From JALNZF01 sp964447405 (GTDB lineage: Bacteria > Nitrospirota > UBA9217), in contig CAYUSP010000001.1 of the NCBI GenBank assembly GCA_964447405.1, positions 372,001 to 436,000 on the forward strand: DNA of 64,000 bases, given 5' to 3'. Under the pieces are notes generated by a model. The model was not told where the DNA came from and made no database searches. It saw only the letters and a program-made list of their open reading frames with translations. Shown piece after piece: positions 1 through 8,582 of the stretch (the first letter of the stretch is position 1; every line of letters starts with the position of its first letter). The position numbers and the translations under genes are program-made.

Positions 1-756
1 AAGTACGATGTGACCCGCACCGAGGTCGAGGTGAACAATGCGCGTTTCGGTCTGATCAACGCGCGGAACAGCCTGCGCGCACGAACCATAGCACTGTACG
101 TTGCCATGGGGCTCGATCCGGCAGGCGATCTGGACATTGAGGACGCATTTACCGCTCCGGCTCCCGCAGTGCCCCTGGATCAGGCTACGGAAGAGGCAGT
201 TCGCCGTCGTCCTGAAATGCTTAAAGCCGAGGTGGAAATAGAGGCTGCTCGTTCTCGGGCACAAGCGGAACGGTCTCAGTATCTGCCGATCCTTTCAGCA
301 AGCGGTGCCTACAACTGGTCGCACGGCACTTCAGAGATGGGTATATTCAAAGGCGACATTCAGGACAGCTGGAACGCAGGAGTGATCCTTTCGCTTCCTC
401 TTTTCGAAGGGGGAATAACGAAGGGAAAGGTGGGCGAAGCGCAGGCAAATCTCCGGATTGCAGAGGCGCATAAACAGACAATACGGCAGACCATCGTAAG
501 CGAGTTGAGCCAGGCTTACGCGGACATTGAAAGCGCCGCAGCCCGGATATCGGTTACGGAATCCTCGATAAAGAAAGCGCGCGAAAATCTTGAGCTTGCC
601 CAGGGCAGATATGAGGCCGGGCTGGGGCCGTACATGGAAGTGACCGATGCGCAGCTCGCGTCGATCAATGCTGAGACCGATCAGGTTCAGGCGCTCTATG
701 ATCAGCAGCTTGCCGCGGCAAAGCTCGAAAAAGCAATGGGCAGGATGGACCAATAG
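1..756 (+). CDS. TolC-family outer-membrane efflux protein, C-terminal part
   Basis: The reading frame is open from the first base, so the 5' end lies outside the window; 251 residues are visible. The sequence is rich in long amphipathic helices with Ala/Glu/Gln heptads, as expected for the periplasmic alpha-barrel of an outer-membrane efflux protein. The stretch LPLFEGGITKGK near residue 130 is the typical OEP turn before a helical hairpin. It would form the outer-membrane exit duct for the MacA/MacB-type pump encoded just downstream on the same strand, and the next gene begins 30 bp later. Family assignment is confident; the transported substrate cannot be read from the sequence. Confidence 0.88.
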   Translation, partial: KYDVTRTEVEVNNARFGLINARNSLRARTIALYVAMGLDPAGDLDIEDAFTAPAPAVPLDQATEEAVRRRPEMLKAEVEIEAARSRAQAERSQYLPILSASGAYNWSHGTSEMGIFKGDIQDSWNAGVILSLPLFEGGITKGKVGEAQANLRIAEAHKQTIRQTIVSELSQAYADIESAAARISVTESSIKKARENLELAQGRYEAGLGPYMEVTDAQLASINAETDQVQALYDQQLAAAKLEKAMGRMDQ

Positions 757-785
757 TTAGAGAGTGACAGGGAGGGCACGTCGAT

Positions 786-1241
786 ATGCCAAAGAAGGAA
801 ATCATATTCACCATAAAGCTGCCGATAAAGAGCGTATGGTCGTTCATGATCGACCGGAAGGAGGTCGGCTGTCTTTTCCCGGGGTGCAAAGGCGTTACCA
901 TTCTCAATGACCTTGATTCCATCTGGAACATCAAATTCTCCCTCGGGCCGTTCAGCCGGCTTATCGAAATGCACGCCCATACCACGGAAGCGATCGAACA
1001 TCAGCGTCTGGCATGGACCGCAACCCATGAACACCTGCTCACTTCAGGCATTGTTACGTTTCGGGAAATAACCAAGGATGAAACGGAAATTACCTACCAT
1101 CTTGAAGGCCATGTGAACGGTCATTTTTCATTCCTGCAGGATATCGTTGTATCAGAAAAACTGGGTGAGGTAACGAGAGGCTTCATGAAAGCGATCAAGG
1201 AGCGTCTGGAATATACCGCGGAAACGAAAGGGAACGGATAA
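786..1241 (+). CDS. SRPBCC (CoxG/START-like) small protein
   Basis: A 151-residue soluble protein with no signal peptide. The N-terminal pattern (strand, then PIKSVWSFMIDRKEVGCLFPG) matches the SRPBCC helix-grip fold found in CoxG and polyketide-cyclase-like proteins, which bind hydrophobic ligands or lipids. A good ribosome site (AGGGAGG) lies about 10 nt before the ATG. It sits between the tolC-like gene and the macA-like gene with tiny gaps, so it is co-transcribed with the efflux operon. Its role there is unknown; ligand binding or membrane-lipid handling is only inference. Confidence 0.7.
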   Translation: MPKKEIIFTIKLPIKSVWSFMIDRKEVGCLFPGCKGVTILNDLDSIWNIKFSLGPFSRLIEMHAHTTEAIEHQRLAWTATHEHLLTSGIVTFREITKDETEITYHLEGHVNGHFSFLQDIVVSEKLGEVTRGFMKAIKERLEYTAETKGNG

Positions 1242-1246
1242 CAGTC

Positions 1247-2344
1247 ATGCCATGGATCATGAAGATCTTGAAGCACAAGGCGACCTGGATCGTCGGAAGC
1301 AGTATCCTGATACTGATTCCACTCGTCATTCTGTCCGGGAAAAAACCGCCTAACATTCGTATCCTTGAAGTGAAACCGGGCGAGCTCCGTGTCATTGTCA
1401 ATGCAACGACAACCTCAACGGTGAAATCGGAAACAGAAGTAACGCTCTCCGCACAGCGAACAGGCAAAGTGGTAAAGCTGCTGGTCAAGGAGGGGGATCT
1501 TGTAAAGCAGGGATCGCTCATCGCGCAGCTCGACCTGTCCGAAGAAACGGTCCAGACAATGAATATGCTTGCGCAGAGCCGGGCAACCTTTGAGGAGTCG
1601 CAGAAGCACCTGAAGCGCACCGAAGATCTTTTCAATAAAGGCATGATCTCCCAGCAGGACCTTGATTCAGTCCGAAGGGCCTATGAGATCGCCAGGTCGC
1701 AGAACGAGGCTGCAACAGCGGATGAAGCGGTGAAACGCGCTTATTCGGTTGTCACCGCTCCTTTCGACGGAGTTATTGCGAAAAAATATACCGAGGTGGG
1801 CGAACTCCTGCTGCCGGGAAAGCAAATCGTCATGATAGTCAACCCTGACAAGATCTATGTTCTCGCGACGATCGACGAGGTTGACGTAGGCAAGCTTCGC
1901 CTTGCTCAACCGGTGATGGTTACCGTGGACGCATTTCCGGGAGAAAAGTTTCCGGGAACGATCAAGCGGTTCTCGCCGATCGTGAGCGGTGGGAAGCTCG
2001 AGACCCGTACGGCTGATGTATGGGTCTATTTCAATGAGCAGTATCCCAAGATTAAACCCGGCATGTCAGCGGATGTGGAGATCCTTGTTGCGACGCTTCA
2101 GTCGGTGCTTTCCGTACCTTCGCAGGCAGTCATAGAGCGTGAAGGGAAAAAACAGATCTACGTGGTGAACGCAAGCGCCCCCAAGCAAGGCGCCACTGCT
2201 GTCGCAAAACTAAAACCCGTGGAGATCGGCGAGACGAACTGGAGCTTTACCCAGATCACCAAAGGGCTTGCAGCAGGGGAGTACGTAATCACCACACCAG
2301 AAGCAGAAGGATTAAAGGACGGTGTGAAAGTTAGGATTGAGTGA
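1247..2344 (+). CDS. MacA-like periplasmic adaptor (HlyD/RND-MFP family)
   Basis: A 365-residue membrane-fusion protein. An N-terminal membrane anchor (about residues 13-29) is followed by a split lipoyl domain (GKVVKLLVKEGDLVKQGSLI near 75-95 and VVTAPFDGVI near 165), a helical hairpin between them, and beta-barrel and membrane-proximal domains. It would connect the inner-membrane MacB-type ABC transporter to the TolC-like duct. Its stop overlaps the GTG start of the ATPase gene (GTGA), which indicates translational coupling. Cargo could be a macrolide, peptide, lipid or siderophore-like compound and cannot be decided here. Confidence 0.9.
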   Translation: MPWIMKILKHKATWIVGSSILILIPLVILSGKKPPNIRILEVKPGELRVIVNATTTSTVKSETEVTLSAQRTGKVVKLLVKEGDLVKQGSLIAQLDLSEETVQTMNMLAQSRATFEESQKHLKRTEDLFNKGMISQQDLDSVRRAYEIARSQNEAATADEAVKRAYSVVTAPFDGVIAKKYTEVGELLLPGKQIVMIVNPDKIYVLATIDEVDVGKLRLAQPVMVTVDAFPGEKFPGTIKRFSPIVSGGKLETRTADVWVYFNEQYPKIKPGMSADVEILVATLQSVLSVPSQAVIEREGKKQIYVVNASAPKQGATAVAKLKPVEIGETNWSFTQITKGLAAGEYVITTPEAEGLKDGVKVRIE

Positions 2345-3018
2345 TTTCCCTTTCCAACATAACCAAGACCTACCGCCTCGGCAACGTTGAGATTCCTGTC
2401 CTTACCGGCGTTTCTCTGAGTGTGCGGAGCGGAGAACTGATTGCCCTAATGGGGCCTTCAGGTTCGGGAAAATCAACGCTCATGAACATCATCGGATGTC
2501 TGGACCGTCCCACGAGCGGCGTCTATCGTTTTGAGGACCGGGAGATAAGCACCCTGTCAGATGATGAACTCGCGAAGGTCAGGAACATCAAGATCGGATT
2601 TGTGTTTCAGACCTTTAATCTGCTTCCCCGTTTTACCGCCTTGAAAAATGTCGAGGTCCCTCTCATCTACAGCGGTATTTCCGCGAAGCAGCGCAGGGAG
2701 CGGGCGATACCAATGCTCCGGCAGGTCGGACTTGAAGATCGCATGCTTCATAAACCAACGGAACTCTCCGGTGGACAGCAGCAGCGCGTGGCCATTGCCC
2801 GGGCGCTCGTGAACAACCCGCCGCTCCTCCTCGCCGACGAGCCCACGGGCAACCTTGACAGCCGGTCTGGCGCGGAGATCTTGAACATCATTATTGATCT
2901 GAATAAAAAAGGTGTTACAGTCCTGATCGTCACCCATGACAAGGATGTTGCCGCACGGTGCACGAGGAACATCCAGCTGAGGGATGGTCAGATCATCAGC
3001 GACAGGATGACCGCATGA
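2341..3018 (+). CDS. MacB/LolD-type ABC transporter ATP-binding protein
   Basis: A 225-residue nucleotide-binding domain. Visible are Walker A GPSGSGKST (about 38-46), the Q-loop in FQTFNLLPRF, the signature LSGGQQQR (about 142), Walker B LLLADEPTG and the H-loop VTHD. It starts with GTG at 2341, overlapping the previous stop. The length and the NLLPRFTALKNVEVPL region are typical of the LolD/MacB/FtsE group, where ATPase and permease are separate proteins. It powers the permease encoded next, with which it overlaps by ATGA. Confidence 0.94.
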   Translation: MISLSNITKTYRLGNVEIPVLTGVSLSVRSGELIALMGPSGSGKSTLMNIIGCLDRPTSGVYRFEDREISTLSDDELAKVRNIKIGFVFQTFNLLPRFTALKNVEVPLIYSGISAKQRRERAIPMLRQVGLEDRMLHKPTELSGGQQQRVAIARALVNNPPLLLADEPTGNLDSRSGAEILNIIIDLNKKGVTVLIVTHDKDVAARCTRNIQLRDGQIISDRMTA

Positions 3019-4223
3019 ATTTTATCGAAACGTTCAGAGTCGCTTTTGAGGCCATCATTTCAAACAAAGTCCGCTCCGGCCTGACAATGCTCGGGGTGAT
3101 CATCGGTGTTATGGCAGTGATCCTGCTCGTATCGATCGGTGAAGGGGCGAGGCTGTATATAACAAAGGAACTCACCGGCCTGGGCACGAACCTCCTCATC
3201 ATCACTCCGGGCAAAACATCCACCAGCGGCGGGTTCCATCCGCCGTCAGCCAGCACCGTGCGAAAACTGTCCTACGACGATTCGCTCGCGCTTCGCCGTC
3301 GCGCCTGGCTTTTGACGGACGCGGTACCCATTGTTATAGGAACCGGAAAGATCAAACACCAGAACCTGGGGCGCGACACCATGGTTATCGGAACCACACC
3401 CGAATTCCAACGGGTGCGAAACCTTTTTGTGGATACGGGAAGCTATGTGTCGCAGACCGATGTGGATACCAAGGCAAAAATAGTTGTTCTCGGCACCAAG
3501 GTCAAAGAGGAGCTGTTCGGCTCTGAAAACGCGCTGGGGAAGGTGGTGACCCTTTCTGATGCACGATATCGCGTCGTGGGTGTGATGCAGAAGAAGGGAA
3601 CGAGCCTGGGCTGGGATATCGATGATGTTGTTTTCATCCCGGTTACGAGCGGTCAGGAGCTCTTTGATACTGACGGCCTGTTCGAGATCCTGGCCTCAAC
3701 GCCAAGGGGAGAGGACACCGAACGCGCCATCGCACAGATCAAGAGCATTCTTATCAGGCGTCATGCTCACAAGGAGGATTTCTCCATCCAAACCCAGGGG
3801 GCCATGCTGTCTACGATGAACACCATCCTTGGAGTTCTGACCGCCGTACTCGGCGGCATAGCGGGCATCTCATTGCTTGTGGGCGGCATCGGCATCATGA
3901 ATATCATGCTGGTATCCGTGCGCGAACGGACGCGGGAGATCGGCGTGAGGAAGGCGCTGGGGGCGACGAACCGAGATATCATGATGCAATTTCTGATCGA
4001 AGCGATTACCCTTTCGGGTGCCGGAGGGATCATCGGTATCCTGCTTGGAGTTGGCATCGCACTCCTGATTCCTCTGTTCGTAACGGTACTTCCCACCAGC
4101 GTCTCGGTCTGGTCGATCGTTATGGCATTCACGTTTTCCGCGGCAGTCGGCGTATTCTTCGGTGTTTATCCTGCCCGCAAGGCATCCCTTCAGGACCCTA
4201 TCCAGGCGTTGCGGTATGAATAA
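3015..4223 (+). CDS. MacB-type ABC transporter permease (MacB_PCD-FtsX)
   Basis: A 402-residue inner-membrane protein. The start is set at the ATG in the ATGA overlap with the ATPase stop; the frame stays open 57 bp upstream, but that part only overlaps the ATPase gene. One transmembrane helix lies near residues 20-42, followed by a large periplasmic MacB_PCD domain. Three C-terminal FtsX helices come next, with the typical ISLLVGGIGIMNIMLVSV segment and the ending PARKASLQDPIQALRYE. It works as a mechanotransmission-type exporter subunit with the adaptor and ATPase encoded before it. Confidence 0.93.
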   Translation: MNFIETFRVAFEAIISNKVRSGLTMLGVIIGVMAVILLVSIGEGARLYITKELTGLGTNLLIITPGKTSTSGGFHPPSASTVRKLSYDDSLALRRRAWLLTDAVPIVIGTGKIKHQNLGRDTMVIGTTPEFQRVRNLFVDTGSYVSQTDVDTKAKIVVLGTKVKEELFGSENALGKVVTLSDARYRVVGVMQKKGTSLGWDIDDVVFIPVTSGQELFDTDGLFEILASTPRGEDTERAIAQIKSILIRRHAHKEDFSIQTQGAMLSTMNTILGVLTAVLGGIAGISLLVGGIGIMNIMLVSVRERTREIGVRKALGATNRDIMMQFLIEAITLSGAGGIIGILLGVGIALLIPLFVTVLPTSVSVWSIVMAFTFSAAVGVFFGVYPARKASLQDPIQALRYE

Positions 4224-4283
4224 CGCTTACTCTTTTCTGTAATACCATGAAAAAATCATGAGCAAGTTGTTGTTCAAATCTGC

Positions 4284-4311
4284 TTGACCCGCCAAGAAGT
4301 TGTGATATGAT
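4284..4311 (+). promoter_or_regulatory. Sigma-70-like promoter of the oxidoreductase gene
   Basis: TTGACC (4284-4289) and TATGAT (4306-4311) are separated by 16 bp. The predicted start of transcription, about 4318, lies only 5 nt before the ATG at 4323, and the intervening bases contain no Shine-Dalgarno sequence. The message is probably almost leaderless. No experiment supports this. Confidence 0.55.
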
Positions 4312-4322
4312 ATCTCTCATCC

Positions 4323-5663
4323 ATGAACGACAGTGCAGATAATAATCTGACCCTCGATGACGGATCGCATATCGCAGTCGTTGGCGGCGGGCCTACGGGA
4401 TCGTTCTTCAGTTATTTTGCGCTAAAAATGGCCAAAATGATGGGGAAGGAAATCTCCGTGACGATTTTCGAACCAAAGGATTTTTCCAAGACCGGCCCGG
4501 TGGGCTGCAACCGCTGCGGAGGAATCATTTCTGAACTGCTCGTGCAGTCCCTCGCTGTTGAGGGCATCAATCTACCTGCATCCGTTGTTCGCAAAGGCAT
4601 CAACTCCTACCGTCTTCATACTCATCACGGGAGTGTTTTTATCGCGACTCCCACACTCGATCGAACGATAGCCACGGTCTATCGCGGGGGAGGCCCCAAA
4701 GGATCCAGCGTTCCTGACATGGAAAGCTTTGATAAATTCCTGCTTGAAAGGGCGGTGAGCGAAGGGGCGGTCCACAATCCTGTCATGGTAGACCAGGTAC
4801 GCTTCCGCGATGGCCGTCCCGTGCTGTATTCCAAAAAACAGGAGCTGATGCATGCCGATCTCGTGGTCGGCGCATTCGGCGTGAACAGCGCCACAGCAAA
4901 ACAGTTCGCAGGCATGGACCTCGGCTATCAGGAGCCACCTGTCATTACCGCTGCCATAGCAGAGATCAATATGGGAGTGGAAAACGTGGCTGAATATTTT
5001 GGCAATTCCATCCACTTATTCCTCCTTCCCGACCCGGGACTCAAATTCGCTGCCATGATCCCCAAAGGCGCCTATGTGACCCTGTGTATTCTCGGCAGCA
5101 AGATAAATGCGAACACCGTAAGTGCATTCCTTGATAAACCGTTGGTAAAGAGCGTCCTTCCTAAAGCGTCCGACTATTCCGTGGAATGCCGGTGTCTGCC
5201 TAAGATGAACGTTGGCGCGCCCAAGAGGCCTTTCAGCGACCGGATGGTCATGTGTGGCGACGCTGGCTCCACGAGGCTGTTCAAGGACGGTCTGGGAGCG
5301 GCATATCTTATGGGAAAGGCTGCGGCCAAGACCGCGGTCTTCCAGGGTGTGAGTCGCCGGGATTTCCAGCGCGGCTACTATCCAACGTATAAAAGCATCA
5401 TCGTTGATAATTATTTCGGACACTTCATGTACGCCGTGATCGGGATATACCGCAGCGTCGGCCTGCTCACGAGCGCCATGGTCAAGGTTGTGGAGAAGGA
5501 ACAATGCGGCGATCGCGAGGATAGAATCCTGAGCGGCATCCTCTGGGACATGTTCACCGGCAATGAACGATACAAAAAGATATTCGCGCAGTCGCTCAAA
5601 GTCAAGATGCACCGCGATATGTGGGGCGGAGTGTTCAAGACCATTCTGAGGAGGAAGGCATGA
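4323..5663 (+). CDS. FAD-dependent oxidoreductase, geranylgeranyl-reductase type
   Basis: A 446-residue flavoprotein. The N-terminal Rossmann motif VVGGGPTGSFF (about 19-29) binds the FAD ADP part. A cysteine motif GCNRCGG follows near residue 61, where geranylgeranyl reductases and related enzymes carry a conserved Cys loop. The second FAD motif is MCGDAGSTRLFKDGLGAA near residue 310. The family reduces isoprenoid double bonds or hydroxylates aromatics; the substrate here is unknown. The C-terminus is longer than the core family and contains a hydrophobic stretch, which suggests membrane association. The stop overlaps the next start (ATGA), so the two are translated together. Confidence 0.75.
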   Translation: MNDSADNNLTLDDGSHIAVVGGGPTGSFFSYFALKMAKMMGKEISVTIFEPKDFSKTGPVGCNRCGGIISELLVQSLAVEGINLPASVVRKGINSYRLHTHHGSVFIATPTLDRTIATVYRGGGPKGSSVPDMESFDKFLLERAVSEGAVHNPVMVDQVRFRDGRPVLYSKKQELMHADLVVGAFGVNSATAKQFAGMDLGYQEPPVITAAIAEINMGVENVAEYFGNSIHLFLLPDPGLKFAAMIPKGAYVTLCILGSKINANTVSAFLDKPLVKSVLPKASDYSVECRCLPKMNVGAPKRPFSDRMVMCGDAGSTRLFKDGLGAAYLMGKAAAKTAVFQGVSRRDFQRGYYPTYKSIIVDNYFGHFMYAVIGIYRSVGLLTSAMVKVVEKEQCGDREDRILSGILWDMFTGNERYKKIFAQSLKVKMHRDMWGGVFKTILRRKA

Positions 5664-6529
5664 AAGCGGGAGAACTTGGCAGAGTCTACGAGAATGGCGA
5701 GGCAATCTGTACGGAGGGAGAGAAAGGCGATGCAATGTACGTCATCCAGTCCGGTAAGGTGAAGATCGCAAAGCATTCGCCATCCGGTGAGATGCCGCTC
5801 GCAACACTTGAAAGTGGAGACATGTTCGGCGAGATGGCGTTGTTCGACAAACTGCCCCGTTCAGCGACTGCCACGGCGCTCGGGGAAGCACGGGTGCTGA
5901 GCATTGATAAGAAAAAGCTGTTCACCACCATCAGCCACGATCCGACCCTGGTTTTCAAAATCCTTGAGACCATGAGCCAGCGGATCCGGAAGCTCAATGA
6001 AAACCTCTCAGGACTGCGCGAGGCCAAGACCGATATGATGAAAATGCTTTGCAGCGTCGACGATACCTGCAGGGTCATCCTGAATGAGGCAAAAGGCATT
6101 ATCAAGGCTGACAACGGATCGATCATGCTGTACGACGCAAGCAACAGCACCTTGTCAATCAGTGCTGCGTTCGGGACCGAGTCTGATCACAAGATGACCT
6201 TCTCCGCGGGAGAAGGAATTGCCGGCGATGTCATTAAAAGCGGTACGGCTGAACTGGTGAACAATGTCGCTCTCGATCCACGCTATAAATCAGGCGACAT
6301 CCACATACGCTCCATCATGTGTGTACCGCTCAAGATCGAAGATAATAAGATCGGCGTCATGAATATGAGCCTGGTCGGCGCAGACAGGCTTTTTACGATC
6401 GATGATCTGAAAGCGTTGAACTCCCTGACAAGCTATACGTCCATGGCTATACAAACCGCAAGGAACTTTTCTGGCATCAGGCATGCGGCAAACAATGTAC
6501 TACTGCACGCTACGCTGCTTAACATGTAA
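5660..6529 (+). CDS. Cyclic-nucleotide-binding domain plus GAF domain protein
   Basis: A 289-residue signalling protein. The start is chosen at the ATG inside the ATGA overlap, preceded by a GAGGAGG ribosome site. Residues 5-115 form a cNMP-binding jelly roll, with GDMFGEMALFDKLPRSATATA as the phosphate-binding cassette. After a short helix, residues about 145-280 form a GAF domain (SIMLYDASNSTLSISAAFG). There is no DNA-binding or enzymatic output domain, so it probably acts by binding a partner, perhaps the oxidoreductase upstream. Which nucleotide it binds is unknown. Confidence 0.83.
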   Translation: MKAGELGRVYENGEAICTEGEKGDAMYVIQSGKVKIAKHSPSGEMPLATLESGDMFGEMALFDKLPRSATATALGEARVLSIDKKKLFTTISHDPTLVFKILETMSQRIRKLNENLSGLREAKTDMMKMLCSVDDTCRVILNEAKGIIKADNGSIMLYDASNSTLSISAAFGTESDHKMTFSAGEGIAGDVIKSGTAELVNNVALDPRYKSGDIHIRSIMCVPLKIEDNKIGVMNMSLVGADRLFTIDDLKALNSLTSYTSMAIQTARNFSGIRHAANNVLLHATLLNM

Positions 6530-6586
6530 CGCGATTTTCCGATGTTTTTACAAGATACCATGGGTGTTGAAAATGGGAGGGCAAGG

Positions 6587-6883
6587 ATGAAGCGTCTGAA
6601 CTGCTGGGAGGATTTGAAATGCGGCAGGGAGCCGGGCGGAGAAAAGGTCAATGAACTGGGTGTTTGTCCAGCCGCATCTGATCAGGAAGCGAACGGAATA
6701 AACAGCGGCAGAAACGGCGGTCGAATATGCTGGGCAATTGCGGGGACGCTCTGCGATGGCGAAGTGCAGGGAAGCAATGTATCGAAGAACAAAGTATGTT
6801 CGGAATGCACATTTTACAAGCGGGTAAAATCCGAGGAAGGCTTTCTTGAATACCAGATATTGAAGCCGGAGCAGGTTAAATAA
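6587..6883 (+). CDS. Small two-CW cysteine-motif protein
   Basis: A 98-residue protein read from the ATG at 6587, which has a GGAGGG site 5-6 nt upstream; two ATGs further upstream lack one. It contains the two-CW pattern: NCWEDLKCGRE, then RICWAIAGTLCDGEVQG, then VCSECTFYKRV. The conserved Cys and Trp residues suggest a metal or redox site. The same module is embedded in the large sensor kinase at 27434-30922. It follows the cNMP-GAF gene by 57 bp and is likely in the same operon. Its biochemical function is not known. Confidence 0.72.
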   Translation: MKRLNCWEDLKCGREPGGEKVNELGVCPAASDQEANGINSGRNGGRICWAIAGTLCDGEVQGSNVSKNKVCSECTFYKRVKSEEGFLEYQILKPEQVK

Positions 6884-6903
6884 AGGAAGAAACCCGTTAT
6901 GAA

Positions 6904-6938
6904 AACAACGCCCGGACAAGTACTATCCGGGCGTTGTT
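6904..6938. terminator. Hairpin between convergent genes
   Basis: AACAACGCCCGGA pairs perfectly with TCCGGGCGTTGTT (13 bp stem, 9 nt loop). It sits between the plus-strand two-CW gene and the minus-strand DUF2318 gene. The minus side runs into four T's (6900-6903 region); the plus side has only mixed GT. It probably acts as a shared, bidirectional terminator. Confidence 0.7.
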
Positions 6939-6947
6939 GTGTTAACA

Positions 6948-7406
6948 CTAAAATTTATCAGCAGCCTTCTCCAGCGCATCAAGCGCAATGAGATATTTTC
7001 CCTTAACCAGCCTGCCTTCGATTTTGATCGGGTAACAGCCTCCGATTCCTTTTTCGAGCTTGAAAATCGAAAACCTCATATTGCAGTAGCGGCAGGTTAC
7101 GGAACCGTCATCAGACCGGTATCCCTGCTTATGGGGATAGCAGGTGATGCAGGCATCCAGGAATGCGCTGACCACGTTCTGGACCTGGAGCACAAAGAAG
7201 TTGACCTTTCTGCCATTGTGCGAAAATGAATAGAAATCCGGCATTTCTGGTCTGAGCGTGGACACGTCTATTACAGCGTCCCTGCCAACGACACGCGGAG
7301 CAGGATGGCTTGGCTGTTGGGAACACGATAGCGTTGTGATCAGAAACACTGCACAGAGCGCAAGTAATAATTCGCTGCCAACTACTTGCCGCTTGTTGAT
7401 ATTCAT
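6948..7406 (-). CDS. DUF2318-like Fe-S/Cys-rich exported lipoprotein
   Basis: About 152 residues from the ATG at 7406; the open frame extends to 7454, but only this start gives a normal signal peptide. A hydrophobic segment ends in TTLSC, a weak lipobox. The C-terminal half carries CITCYPHKQGYRSD, then TCRYCNMRF, then GIGGCYPIKIEG. This is the CxxC...CxxC...GGC(Y/F)P pattern of the DUF2318 domain, thought to bind a metal or Fe-S centre in the periplasm. It is the last gene of a minus-strand group with NosL and redoxin genes. The start could also be 7427. Confidence 0.75.
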   Translation of the reverse strand: MNINKRQVVGSELLLALCAVFLITTLSCSQQPSHPAPRVVGRDAVIDVSTLRPEMPDFYSFSHNGRKVNFFVLQVQNVVSAFLDACITCYPHKQGYRSDDGSVTCRYCNMRFSIFKLEKGIGGCYPIKIEGRLVKGKYLIALDALEKAADKF

Positions 7407-7450
7407 GAATTCCAATTTACGTTCCATTGCGTTTGATATGTTGATCCAGA

Positions 7451-7972
7451 TCAATGCTTATGCTGCTCCATGGCGGCATTTCTCTTCATTTTTCTTTTTT
7501 CACGGATCATCCTCGTATCCTGATACATGTCTTCATACGCCAGTTTGATGGCTTCCTCGAACTGTGCAAGCTTGCCGCCATTCTCCTTGATGAACGCCTC
7601 GGCATCCGGCTGGCTCGCAAACGCCCACTTGGGCTGCCTGGTCATTACGCCGGGTTTGCTTCCGCCAATTACCCAAACGGCTTTTTCCGCATCAATAAGC
7701 TTTTTGGAGTTGTAGTCCGCTACCAGGATGGCCACGGGTGTTTTGTCAATAGTAACAGCAAGGTCGACAGCCGCGCAATGCAGGCTGCAGGTGCCCAGGG
7801 ACGATTTGTCATCAAACTCGATTAACATCCTGCTGTGATTATATTTACTCCTGTCCATGCCGCAGTATTTACAGCTCGGTGTTTGCGTGATGTCCTCCTG
7901 TGCAAAGGCAGACAGAACTGACGCTGAGATAGCCAATACTGAGAAAATGATGCTTCTGAGATGCTTTTTCAT
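7451..7972 (-). CDS. NosL-like copper-binding periplasmic protein
   Basis: A 173-residue protein with a signal peptide (MKKHLRSIIF..., cleavage near AFA-QE) and an AAGGAG ribosome site. The motif CKYCGMDRSKYNHSRM right after cleavage is the NosL-type CxxCGM site that binds Cu(I) in the nitrous-oxide reductase accessory protein. Other NosL features are the GTCSLHCAAVDLA stretch and WVIGGSKPGVMT. The C-terminus is highly charged and ends in His. No nosZ is in view, so a general periplasmic copper role is more likely than N2O reduction. Neighbours are metal/redox exported proteins. Confidence 0.82.
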   Translation of the reverse strand: MKKHLRSIIFSVLAISASVLSAFAQEDITQTPSCKYCGMDRSKYNHSRMLIEFDDKSSLGTCSLHCAAVDLAVTIDKTPVAILVADYNSKKLIDAEKAVWVIGGSKPGVMTRQPKWAFASQPDAEAFIKENGGKLAQFEEAIKLAYEDMYQDTRMIREKRKMKRNAAMEQHKH

Positions 7973-8033
7973 ACTATTCTCCTTTCTTGTTGAACTGCAG
8001 TTAGATTTAACCCACCGTTAAAATGCAGTAGTG

Positions 8034-8582
8034 TCATCTCAAATCAGCCAGGATGCTGGTAAGTTTTGATCCGTTCTTATAATCCTCATTCATCCGCACG
8101 ACGCCATCACGATCAATGACCACCGTGGTGCCCATGGTTCCCTTGTACAGGCCGAGGATAGACTGTTTACTATCAGCCAGGACAACAAAACCCGAGCCCG
8201 CATATCCGTTGGACAGCTCAGCGTTCCTTGCCTGGGAAACGCTGCCGGAAACATAGTCCACCGCAAGAAAAAGGATATCAGGATTTTGGGGAATGACGGA
8301 GTCCCGTTGCGAACTCATATGAGCGTCACAGACCGGGCACCACATGGTAAAGTATAGCACGATTCCCCGGTGCAAAGGCCGCGATGAGGAAAGAGATACT
8401 GGATTTCCCAAAGTATCAGAGAGGGTAAAATCCGGGGCCAGCTGGCCCACAGAATGTCCAACAGATCCCGGTTGTACAGATGTACGTTTATCAGCGCCCG
8501 AGGCCAGGAGGTCGTCCTTGATGGAACCGCACCCGCAGGCCAAGAACAGCAGGCTGAATAGAAAAAGGTCACTCGAACGCAT
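8034..8582 (-). CDS. Thioredoxin-fold (redoxin/AhpC-TSA) lipoprotein
   Basis: A 182-residue exported protein. The signal peptide ends in a clear lipobox (FLACGC), so it is likely a membrane-anchored periplasmic lipoprotein. The domain starts with GQLAPDFTLSDTLGNPVSL and has the active site MWCPVC (CxxC), followed by TTVVIDRDGVVRM with the usual cis-proline-like turn (GTMGTTVV). It is similar to TlpA/ResA-type disulfide reductants that serve cytochrome c or copper-site maturation. Its start overlaps the end of the upstream outer-membrane protein gene by 14 bp, which suggests co-translation. Confidence 0.83.
   Translation of the reverse strand: MRSSDLFLFSLLFLACGCGSIKDDLLASGADKRTSVQPGSVGHSVGQLAPDFTLSDTLGNPVSLSSSRPLHRGIVLYFTMWCPVCDAHMSSQRDSVIPQNPDILFLAVDYVSGSVSQARNAELSNGYAGSGFVVLADSKQSILGLYKGTMGTTVVIDRDGVVRMNEDYKNGSKLTSILADLR

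Noticed and set aside
7451..7972. Part of a nitrous-oxide reductase cluster
   Set aside because: Only a NosL-like protein is present; nosZ, nosD, nosF and nosY are absent from the window.
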